Source of the DNA: Plantago elongata
Lineage: Eukaryota; Streptophyta; Magnoliopsida; Lamiales; Plantaginaceae
Assembly: GCA_036897095.1 (NCBI GenBank)
Contig: JAYMSP010002757.1
Coordinates: forward strand, 1 to 22,618
Reading direction: 5' to 3'
DNA: 22,618 nt
The notes beneath the pieces were generated by a model. The model searched no databases. It saw only the letters and a program-made list of their open reading frames with translations, and was not told where the DNA came from. Below, in pieces: positions 1 through 8,598 of the stretch. Position numbers and translations under genes: made by a program. Numbering within the stretch: the stretch's first letter is position 1; each line of letters opens with the position of its first letter.

Positions 1-194
1 ATATGGGAGAATATATTGAACTTGAGGTTTTGTATACGGGAGTTCTGCAGCGGAAGAAAGAGATGCGCATGAGCGCTTCAGAGATAAGGAGAAAATGGAG
101 AAAAAAGATAAGGGCAATCAGATTTATTGCATTGAGGGAAAAAAATGAGAGGCATGACCAATGCTCGTTGGAGACTTACATGGCTCTGATACCA
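1..194 (-). mobile_element. Internal edge of a copia-type LTR retrotransposon, with tRNA-Met primer binding site
   Basis: On the minus strand positions 194-181 read TGGTATCAGAGCCA. This is the classic primer binding site complementary to the 3' end of plant initiator tRNA-Met, used by many Ty1/copia elements. It directly follows a CA dinucleotide (196-195), as expected where a 5' LTR ends. The remaining bases to the window edge would be the untranslated leader, and no gag reading frame is visible in so short a piece. Calling it copia-type is inference, because only the primer site and LTR edge are in view. Confidence 0.5.
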
Positions 195-239
195 TGAAAG
201 AACTATTTTTCCTATCTCTTCTCATTCATCAATCGCGCG

Positions 240-276
<37 letters not shown>

Positions 277-587
277 GTATGTATAGCTAGATTTAATAAG
301 GAATCGTATTTCAATAATACTTTTAAGTACTAATATTAAGAAGTCCTAATCTACTTATACTTCTAACAACAAGTTGTACATGGTCAAATGAACGTAGTAG
401 TATATATACATTACGAAATGGAAGTATTTTCAACATAAAAAGAATACTAAGTTACTAAATTAATACTTAATCTGCCTATGAAGTTCAAAAAGTATAAAAA
501 CTAGCCCTAAGAATAAATTTTATTGCAAAATGGCCCCTCTATACATAATGATAATATTTGTTTAGTAGGGCACGAAAAGTTAAGAAA
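195..587 (-). repeat. Probable LTR of the retrotransposon; outer boundary not located
   Basis: The stretch abuts the primer binding site at 194/195 and, read on the plus strand, begins with TG, as an inverted LTR should. It is AT-rich, has no credible reading frame and contains the CG/CA microsatellite at 234-275. I could not find the outer TG end or a target site duplication, so the right limit is arbitrary and only means no gene is visible here. Confidence 0.3.
234..275. repeat. Compound (CG)n(CA)n microsatellite
   Basis: Alternating CG dinucleotides run from 234 to about 248 and switch directly to alternating CA to about 275. Both halves are strictly alternating purine-pyrimidine, the base pattern most prone to left-handed DNA and to slippage. 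It lies inside the presumed LTR. Confidence 0.95.
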
Positions 588-602
588 GGGACGGATTGAG
601 TA
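588..602. repeat. Possible Stowaway-type MITE end
   Basis: The bases GGGACGGATTGAGTA resemble the right terminal repeat of plant Stowaway elements (consensus about GGGACGGAGGGAG followed by a TA target). A matching left end was not found, so this may be a truncated copy or chance. It sits only a few bases from the Harbinger element's left end. Confidence 0.3.
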
Positions 603-606
603 TTTA

Positions 607-621
607 AACCATCTCCAATGG
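607..621 (+). repeat. Left terminal inverted repeat of the Harbinger element
   Basis: It reads AACCATCTCCAATGG and pairs imperfectly with the reverse complement of 4083-4097 (CACCAGCCGCAGTTG). The shared core is ACCA..C..CA.T.G. It is preceded by TTA, the presumed target duplication. Confidence 0.5.
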
Positions 622-628
622 TGACGCG

Positions 629-670
629 CGACGACGCGTCGTCGTGCGTTTTTAACGCGTCGTCGTCACG
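629..670. repeat. CG-rich palindromic subterminal repeats
   Basis: Positions 629-644 form a perfect 16-bp palindrome, CGACGACG joined to CGTCGTCG. A second copy of ACGCGTCGTCGT lies at 655-666. Subterminal repeats of this kind are usual transposase or accessory-protein binding regions in DNA transposons; binding here is inference. Confidence 0.7.
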
Positions 671-1001
671 TCGTGAATGCCACGTCATTTTGTTAATTTT
701 TCAATTTTAAGTTACATATTATAAAATTGTTTAGAGGTTGAAATTAATCAAATTGGATTTTATTGAAGACGTTTTATAATTTGTTGAGATAAAACAAACC
801 AGGTATATTACAACATAGTGCTGAAAATTAAAATCAAACAAAAATAAAATGCAACAAACAGACAACACACAACATTGAAATAATCAAACACACAACCCCG
901 GAGAAGATCCATCTTCACTGTACCCTCTAAATATGTTCCATTAAGTCGTTTGTTAGCTGGGTGTGCGTGATTAAACTATGCATCCAGCGTAAATTGTTCA
1001 T
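671..1001. other. Non-coding 3' flank inside the Harbinger element
   Basis: This AT-rich stretch lies between the left end of the element and the end of the transposase remnant. It has no convincing reading frame and is probably the 3' untranslated and subterminal region. Confidence 0.5.
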
Positions 1002-2212
1002 CTATTCCGGGATAGTATCTATTGTAGATGGCGTCCGACGGATACGAACTCCATCAATGAGATCCGACACATGCTCACAGGTATCTTGTTCGAGCTGTTC
1101 AATTTCCTCATCATAGTTTAGGTATTTGTGGCGCTCATCTTCAATTATCATGTTGTGGAGTGTTATGCAACAATTTATAATCTTGTTGAGAACAAAGTGC
1201 CAGATTTCGTATAATTGCAAACCGTGCTTGCATAACTTCGAAAGTACGCTCCACATCTTTGCGACAGGACTCTTGAAGCTCGGAGAACTTGCGTTGTTTG
1301 TGAGTGACCGGATTCGGGATGGCAGGAACAAACGTAGCCTAAGGTGGGTAGATCCCGTCGGTCGATAGTAAGGCATGTTGTATTGATGGTCATTCACCTC
1401 AAATTCGACCTTCGTTCACACGATTGATAAGTTATTGTATTTTCCAGAAATCCCAAAGAATGAATGCCATATACAAGTATCTTGGGATGCTACTGCTTCT
1501 AATACAAGAGTAGGCTTTTTTACTTCTACCTTGAAACTGAACGTGCCACGCTTTCGGACAGTTCTTCCATGTCCACTGCATACATTCAATACTCCCAATC
1601 ATGCCCACAAATCCTTGTGCATCGTTGATTGCTAACAACCTTCGTAAATCTGCCTCATTGGCCCTGTGCATGTATGTTGGACCGAACTCAGCAACAACGG
1701 CGTCACAAAAGCGATGTAGACACTCGAGAGCCGTGCTTTCACCGAGCTGACAATACTCATCAACCAAGTCGGAAGATGCCCCATAAGCTAGCATGTGAAT
1801 TATGGCGGTACATTTTGTAGTGTGGTTAACCCTTGCCGGCCAGTAACATCTGGTCTGCATACAAAGTAATCATCTTGACGCAACAAACCTCCAACCACCC
1901 GTTCGAACAACGGTCTCTTCATTATGAATCTCCGTCGAAAATACTTTGCATATGTTGGATGAACATCGAAGTAGTCTCGCTCAAAACGAACAACACAATC
2001 TTCTCGCTCTCTGTCAATGTAAGCACGTGTGTAGCTGCTACGTCGTGGTTGGACTTGTTGTTGTTCGTAGTGTTGGATCAGTTTTGCATGTTCTGCATTA
2101 TCATGTTTTGCATTTGTACGAAAGGATTGGATATAAAAGAGCAATCGAGAAGTTCATCAGATGACGAACTGTTCTCGGATGAAGTATTATTTTCTTGTAC
2201 TGGGTCGAACAT
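1002..2212 (-). pseudogene. PIF/Harbinger DDE transposase, broken (HARBI1/ALP1-like)
   Basis: Read on the minus strand, successive frames match the plant Harbinger transposase from end to end. An acidic Ser-rich start at 2212 (MFDPVQ) leads to FRRRFIMKRPLFERVV and TGRQGLTTLQ (about 1905-1807). A frameshift follows, then KCTAIIHMLAYG, GESTALECL and the catalytic block GSIECMQWTWKNCP. After another shift come PTLVLEAVASQDTCIWHSFF and a TGA at 1416-1418. The end is ITLHNMIIEDER near 1130. The first catalytic Asp of the usual GSIDCMHW block is Glu here, and the segment that should carry the second catalytic Asp, after the FFG motif, looks deleted. There are at least three frame changes and one stop, so it cannot make active enzyme. 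Confidence 0.85.
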
Positions 2213-2627
2213 GATTAATACAGAGGAAGAAGGAATGAGGGTGTTGTGTCTACAAATGAGTTTCATGATTGCATTATATAGACGATTTGTTGGAGATAAA
2301 AATGTGTCATTCATTAGTCATAGCTGAGTCACTTCGGCATTGGATTTTTGACAAAAGTATATATAAAGATAAGATGCCTGACAAAGTAAAGTGGCTGACA
2401 AGATTCCGACAAAAGTAAATTGGCTGACAAAATGCCTGACAAATTCAAATTCAAATTCACACTGATTTTATTACAAACAAGCCACACTTCAGAAAGTAAA
2501 TTACAAACTAGCCACACTTCGGAAAGTAAAATACAAACAAGCCAAACTGCGGAAGGTAAAAAAACAAACTCGACACTCTACAGAAGAAAAAGTAAAAATG
2601 AAGAAGCCACATTCCAATCCTTCGCCA
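2213..2627. other. Spacer between the transposase and ORF1 remnants
   Basis: The stretch holds repeated CTGACAA words (about 2369-2440), an AAATTC triplet run and a 30-bp tandem repeat at 2471-2560. No coding signal is evident. In PIF/Harbinger elements this is where the promoter of the downstream gene or an intergenic linker lies. Confidence 0.6.
2471..2560. repeat. Three tandem copies of a 30-bp unit
   Basis: The copies are 2471-2500, 2501-2530 and 2531-2560, in perfect 30-bp register. Copies one and two differ by about two bases and copy three by a few more. A weaker fourth partial copy may begin at 2561. It lies inside the Harbinger element between its two genes. Confidence 0.9.
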
Positions 2628-3779
2628 TTAGCCCGATCCAAACAGCTGTTTGCCATGTGCTTCTAAGTGTGCTTTGACCTCGTTGGGCAAGTTGTCGTAA
2701 TTTCCCACAAGTGCCAAGTACGTGTCCATCATCTTCGCCTTTGCCTTACGCTCCTCATTCTCGCGAGCAAGCTTCAACTTTTGTTTTTCCACTTCAATGA
2801 ATTGGGGATAATTCTCATTGAAGCCAATAATTCCCTCGCCCATGGCATCCACTAAAGAGTTACCGGAACTGACATTCTTAGCCTACTTCTTGACCTTGTC
2901 ACGACCAATGGGCCGTTTGATACTTGCCGCACTTTCATAAGCCCGATTTTGCTTACTTCCACTACTTCCACCTGCTGATTCAATTGGTTGATCAACTACA
3001 TCAACATCGTCACCCTAAAACCCATTCTCCCAGTTGGTACCCACTTCTTCATGGTTTCCTCCAATTTCATCTTGAGTTCCCACTCTGGGTATGATTTCAT
3101 GGCATTCCACTGTTTGAACGTCGTGAATGAGTTGTGGTGCTTTGATTTCTCCCTGTATAGTTCTTGGGCAGTGTATCGCACATCGGACTCACTGTAGCCA
3201 CTCTGATTGCCGACCATGACTGTAGCACGCTCCACACAAATCAACCAATGATTGATGTCATCTCTTAGCCGCCCCCCATCTTCCACGAAGTGAATCATGG
3301 GAACGGAATTTATCCATCCCGATCATCATTCCTACCCTCTTGATATCCTCATACTTCTCCGCAACAAGACAGAACAATTTACAGTACTTCTGATCCGTTC
3401 CAACAATAACATTTTGACTAACAATCATGTAGGCTCAGATGAGCTCCAAATCCTCACTCCCGTTGTATGGGTTTCCGTATGGTTGTTGTGTTGTTGCCGC
3501 TCCTCTGGTGGCTTTCGCTTTCCCACTTATCCGGATCGGTTGTTTTTCCGGCTGCGTCTCCATCACAACCTCCTCTACCGGTGTTTGTAAAAACATTGGT
3601 GTTTGGGAGGATGGAGATTGGTAATTTTGAGTGTAGGGATCTTGGTAGGAGCTTTGGAACAAAGGTCGAACGTGACTCGTTTGGGGTTGGAAAGCCGTGT
3701 TTTCGAAGTGAGCTTGCATGTACTCATGGTATTTCTCGGGTTTGTTGAGTTTCAACCACTGAAAATACTCCGCGTCCAT
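2628..3779 (-). pseudogene. PIF/Harbinger ORF1 accessory protein (Myb/SANT-like, NAM-associated type), broken
   Basis: The minus strand starts at 3779 with MDAEYFQWLKLNKPEKYHEY and a Gln/Ser/Pro-rich low-complexity stretch, and stops near 3435. Another frame resumes at about 3298 with WLICVERATVMVGNQSGYSE and FTTFKQWNAMKSYPEWELKM, matching the helical DNA-binding part of these proteins. Downstream come KRPIGRDKVKK and an in-frame TAG (about 2881-2883). The charged C-terminal helix follows (EVEKQKLKLARENEERKAKA), with a stop at 2628. Such proteins are often annotated in plants as glutathione S-transferase T3-like or NAM-associated; they bind element DNA and assist the transposase. Stops and frame changes show this copy is dead. 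Confidence 0.75.
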
Positions 3780-4082
3780 CTCGGCGGAAAATTCGCCAAA
3801 AAATGAAAGTGGAAAAGGTGTTTTGAGAGAAGAGAGTTTTTTAAGTTTAATTAAAAGAGAAAGAGAAGTTGAAGATGAGATGAAGTAAAAAATATCAAGA
3901 TTGGTCTCATTTTATAGATCTCGAAAAAACATAGCCGTTTGTGAATTTTTTTTATTTCGTATTTTCAGAGATATTACCGTTTTAAAATAAATATATTTCA
4001 AAATCGAAAAAAAATTAAATAAAGGACATATGACAGTTGGCTGCTGCCAAGTCACGGCGTCCCGCGCCACGTGACGGCGCCC

Positions 4083-4097
4083 CAACTGCGGCTGGTG
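4083..4097 (-). repeat. Right terminal inverted repeat of the Harbinger element
   Basis: The reverse complement reads CACCAGCCGCAGTTG and pairs imperfectly with 607-621. It is followed directly by TTA at 4098-4100, the presumed target duplication. The 290 bp to its left, back to the ORF1 start, are AT-rich with a GC-rich block at 4050-4090. Confidence 0.5.
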
Positions 4098-4100
4098 TTA

Positions 4101-4619
4101 CAATTTTAGCATGCAGGTAGAGAAAGCCGCTTTTCAATTTTCAAAATCGCGCTCCAGTAGATAAAGCCGCTTACGACTTTTGAGCATTGAGCTGACATCA
4201 TCACATCACAACTTCTCTGTTACTCACAATTTTACTTCCCGCTGAGTTTACACAAAGCCCTAAATTCTCAAATTTCAGTTGCAGGTCAGTTTTTCTTTCA
4301 ATTCTCTTTGAAAAAGTTGTTAATTAACGTTGTTTTCATGGCTTATGATGTCACTGTTTTGCTTGCTCATTTCTATCTATTGATAAAAAACCATTCTTTG
4401 CCATTGCTGAAATGTCCCTTCAATTAGTTTCCTGCTTCTGTATGGATGTTTATTGGCTGCAAGTAATAGATTTTTACGTTTCTGTAACTGGGTTTTAATG
4501 ATTATGACCTGATAATGGAAATATTCGATTTTCAGGGATATCTAACTCACACTGATTGGTTACGTACGTCAGTGGAATCAGCTGGGTTTTTTTGTTAAGA
4601 GTAAAATGTTTTTGAGACA
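4101..4619 (+). promoter_or_regulatory. Core promoter, 5' UTR and UTR intron of the WDR26-like gene
   Basis: Transcription probably begins near 4200-4230, since the sequence before the UTR donor (AAAGCCCTAAATTCTC at about 4255-4270) looks like a plant leader. A donor CAG|GTCAGT at 4284/4285 and an acceptor TTTTCAG at 4535 define a 251-bp 5' UTR intron (4285-4535), leaving an 84-base leader before the ATG at 4620. Upstream, two 16-bp words differing at one base (4117-4132 and 4157-4172, core AAAGCCGCTT) are possible cis elements. The Harbinger element ends only about 100 bp before the likely transcription start. Confidence 0.55.
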
Positions 4620-6571
4620 ATGGAGGATAAGGGTGAGGTTATCGGTCCCAAGGGAATAATTAATAAGCACGAGTTGATTCGCATTATAACTCAGTGTTTG
4701 TATTCGTTAGGCTATGTCAAGTCTGCAAACTGTTTGGAATCTGAATCTTGCATTCCTTTCAAGTCTCCCGAATTAAAATTGCTTGAGCTGCAAGTTCAGA
4801 ATGCAGAGTGGGATGATTGCATCGATAGTCTAACTAAAATCAATGAATTGACCAATGAAGCTAGAGTGTCGGCGTTGCTCCTTGTTTACGAGCAGTATTT
4901 GCTTGAATGCTTCAAGAGTCGGGGTACTTCGGTTGCTTTAGATGTTCTGCAAAAGAAGGTTGCGAGGTCTGTGATCGGGAAAGATAATGTGATGAAGCTT
5001 TCATATAAGTTCTTATTGATGGAGGAGACTGATATAACTTGTATTGATCATGATATAGTTCTGGAGTCGCGGAAAAAGTTACTATCGCAACTGGAGGAAG
5101 TTCTGCCACCGCCTATTTCATTACCTAAGAGGAGGCTGGAACTTCTGATTGAAAGGGCTGTATGTCATCAGATTGAAAGCTGCGATTACCATCTCTTATC
5201 TGATATGGTATCGCTATATAAAGACCATGATTGCTGTCAAGATGCATTTCCAACAGAGACCATTCAGGTTGGCCTTTAGAATTTCTGTTTTATGGCAAAT
5301 GGAAGTTCCATTTCTACTATTCATTTTATGGCACTTCATAGTTTGCTCAACTCCAATAAAGGAGACTGATGTCCTTTTGCTCATTGCTTTGTGACTATGT
5401 TGTGGAAGAGAAATACAAGACGTTTGATCTTACATATGATTGATATCAAATCACTAAGTGTCTCTTCTTTGTATGTCAAAATGTAAAATGATTGATTTTA
5501 TAAAAAACTTATCTCTACAAAAGTTATTATTTCAAGAAATTGAAGATTTATTGCTTTCTGAGGGTTGCAGCAAGGTTCCATCTTTAAATGGTAACGAGGA
5601 GAATGTCCCTCTGCTTATTGGTTAAATTAATGTTGGAATTTACACACTAGCGTGTCATCTTTCTTTATAGACAGTTAACTGGAATGCCATTTTGCAATGC
5701 TGGAGTTCTTTTTCTTGTTAAATTCCTCTAGTAACTAACTTCTGTTCCCTTTAGATTGACTATAATCAGGTGAAGTTCCATTCGATTAGTTATATACGTG
5801 AACTGTTTTCAGGATTCTAGTTTTTTTTATGCCAGTGTGAAACTTGCATTTCCATATTTTATCTTGATGCAGATATTGACTGATCATAGGGATGAAGTGT
5901 GGTTTGTCCAGTTCTCCAACAATGGGGAATACATGGCATCATCTTCAAAAGATTGCTCAGCCATAATATGGAAGGTTAGCAATTATTTGTTTACGTTTTT
6001 TCCTCTTATAACTACAGCACTACATTGTTCTGTTCTTCTATGATCACTCGCTCATCATTGCGTTGACTCGAAAAGTATATGTGATTTTCCATGGTATATT
6101 ATGCGACTGGCTCTTAAATGGTTGCATTCATTTATTTGGTAATTTCTGTTTAAGCAGCTCCGAGGAGTTAGGAGGTAGTGAATAAAAGTTGAGTTTGGAT
6201 GTGTGATTGCCAGCTTCTAGCCCCCGTGGAGTAATATGTGCCTTATCTGGAAACACCTGGCTAATCTGGGATTTTTTTTTTGTTAGATTCTTACCGGTAT
6301 ATTACCAAAAGGAATTCATTATCTTGATAGAAGATGCTTATTAATGATCCTAGGTCTTGTATTAAACTATTTACTCTTTGATTATACCGTAAATCATTTT
6401 GAAAGATTTGGCACACTGAGGTGTACTTCTGGGCAGTATGCTCAGGCACTATTTGAGGATATTGGCAAATTCTAAAAATCCCTAAGCCCAACATCCCAGA
6501 AATAAAATGAACTTCTTTGTTCCTAGTACATTATTATTCTAGTGGTCTTTTTCGCATATTATATATTATTA

Positions 6572-6604
<33 letters not shown>

Positions 6605-7803
6605 TTGCTGTTTAATTTTGTTGTTTGTTCGTTCAAATTATTTTCGCGATAAATATTTCAGGCCATGAATTTTTAACCGTTTAAAATATGGTAACTATAT
6701 AAACTAAATAGTAGATTGTTAGAGTGGTAATATGTCTTTCTTTCATGTACAATAATAAAGTTGATGCTCAGTTGTATTTACTAATCTATGGAAGTTAAAG
6801 TAACAACAATGTTTACTTCTAATGATGCCCTCAATAATTAGTTTTTGCCTGCTCAGGTTCAGGATGATAATAAAGTAACTCTAAGATACAAACTGAATAG
6901 CCACAAACAACCCATCTCTGTTTTGGCTTGGAGTCCAGATGACACTATGCTACTCACTTGTGGAAATATGGAAGTTGTAAATCTTTGGGATGTTGAAACA
7001 GGCAGTCTCAGGCACACATTTGGTGGTGACAGTTTTAAGGTGAGCTCATGTGCATGGTTCCCTGATTCTAAAAGTCTATTCTGTGGCAGCTCAGATCCTC
7101 GCAAGGGAATTTGCTGGTGGGGGTGTGATGGTAATGAAATTAAAGCTTGGAAAGGGATGCGTATGCCACCAGTAATGGATCTAGCCATGACACCAAATGG
7201 GGAACACCTGATCACCATATTTTCAGACAAGGAGATACGAATCTGGAATCTGTCGGCAAGTGCCAATCGTGTCATTGGTGTGTCAACAAGTAATGAGCAA
7301 GTAAAAAACATGTCAAGAAGCGCAGAACGTGTCATTCACGAGGACCATTCTATCACGTCCCTTTCAATATCAAGAGACGGTAAATTTTTCATTGTCAACC
7401 TCAACAATGAAAAGATCCATATGTGGGATGTAGCTGGAACTTTTACTAAACCATTTGAATACGTTGGCCACAAGCAACAAAAATATGTGATACGGTCATG
7501 CTTTGGTGGGTTGAACAACAGGTTTGTTGCCAGTGGTAGTGAAGATTCAAAGGTAAGCTCTTCAACTTTTGTCTGCAGTCAGAAACCTACCCCTGATAAC
7601 CCGATAATAAAGCTAAACAGTTGTGCTGTGCCTAGCAGGTATACGTATGGAGAAATCAATGTTCTTATCCACTCGAGATCCTCTCTGGTCATGATAAAAC
7701 TGTAAATTGTGTGAGTTGGAACCCTAGGAGGCATCAAATGTTAGCTTCAGGCGGCGATGATGGTAATATACGTATATGGGGACCAAGTCGTTCCAAGACA
7801 TAG
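4620..7803 (+). CDS. WDR26: WDR26/GID7-like protein (LisH-CTLH-WD40), 536 aa
   Basis: The coding exons are 4620-5267, 5873-5974, 6857-7552 and 7639-7803, all joined in phase 0 at GT-AG borders, ending at TAG 7801-7803. Residues about 14-46 form a LisH motif (HELIRIITQCLYSLGYVKSA), and a CTLH-type helical region follows to about residue 105. Seven WD40 blades cover about residues 217-535, with clear GH/WD-type ends such as IIWK, VNLWDV, IRIWNL, IHMWDV, VYVW and IRIWG. By family knowledge this is the WD40 subunit of the CTLH/GID ubiquitin ligase, which helps recruit substrates. The closest Arabidopsis protein I recall is the one from At5g43920, also called WDR26-like, rather than the longer At5g08560 type. 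Compared with that sequence there is about a 20-residue insertion at residues 386-405. No lesion is seen. Confidence 0.93.
6565..6607 (+). repeat. Compound trinucleotide microsatellite (ATT)n(GTT)n(GGT)n
   Basis: It lies in the 882-bp intron 5975-6856 of the WDR26-like gene. Runs of ATT, then GTT, then GGT follow one another without interruption, suggesting stepwise point change followed by slippage. Confidence 0.9.
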
Positions 7804-8598
7804 AAGTGGATTACGTTTTTTTGTAGGATGATATTCATCTCTATAGGTTCAGGTCGTCTTCACACTATTTTCTCCCTTTTTGTTTTTGTTTTCAAGTAAA
7901 TCTGGCTTTATATGTCTTCCCATTTTTTATTTTGCATGTATGTGCTTCTCCTGTACAGTTTATAGTAGAATCACTTCAATGATTGGTGAAGAAAGAAATG
8001 ATACTCGTTTTGTAGTTCTTTGGAGATTGGTAAATTGTAGTCCAGAATGATTGCATTTCTATTATATTTATGGTAATAAATATTGCAGAGTACTTTGTCA
8101 TACATCTTATTTGTGCTGGAACGCTGTCTTATGGGATCATAATGTTGTGTTATTCCTTGCGCTCGATAACGGAAACAGGGTGCGTGAACAGATTTTCCAG
8201 GTCTCATGGCATTTGCCATGTGTTCCCCCAAATCAAGTTGGCCTAAGAGCAAGTTCTTGAGATCTCAGCAGAATGTCATGATTTTGAAATCTACTTGCCA
8301 ATCTACATGGACAAGTAATTCACACATTGTTTCTGCCAAGAGAAAAAGTGTACCTGTAAATGTGAAACAGTGCTTTTGGTTTAATTGACAAACAAATCAC
8401 ATGCTTCTTCACACTACCTAGTTAATACAAATTCTTGATGAACAAAGAGATCAGAATTGAGGATCTTCAAGGATCAGGTTCAGCACAACCAAAACTGCTT
8501 TGCTGTGAACTTATTGGTTGAAAAGAATGATAAAGATGAATCATCCTCAATGTTGACATAAATAATCATTGCATTCCTGAATACAATATCCTTGTACT
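7804..8598. other. Intergenic region between two convergent genes
   Basis: This 795-bp AT-rich stretch separates the stop codons of the WDR26-like gene (plus) and the aromatic aldehyde synthase gene (minus). It should hold both 3' UTRs and poly(A) sites; AATAAA-like words are present (for example AATAAAT near 8073). Short reading frames here look random. Confidence 0.6.

Larger units (their letters stand above)
607..4097 (-). mobile_element. PIF/Harbinger DNA transposon, about 3.5 kb, degenerate
   Basis: The ends are flanked by TTA at 604-606 and 4098-4100, matching the 3-bp TTA/TAA target preference of PIF/Harbinger elements. The termini are imperfect inverted repeats (9 of 15 positions by eye). 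CG-rich subterminal sequence follows on both sides. Inside are the two usual genes, both on the minus strand: an accessory Myb/SANT-type ORF1 (2628-3779) upstream of a DDE transposase (1002-2212). Both are broken by stops and frameshifts, so this copy cannot be autonomous. Gene content is decisive for the family; the exact boundaries rest on the flanking TTA and weak terminal similarity. Confidence 0.8.

Noticed and set aside
3..197. 64-aa plus-strand open frame at the left edge
   Set aside because: It overlaps the minus-strand tRNA-Met primer binding site and the retrotransposon leader, resembles no protein I know and has no splice context.
2471..2560. Tandem 30-bp repeats considered as a CRISPR-like array
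   Set aside because: The repeats abut with no spacers and lie in a plant transposon.
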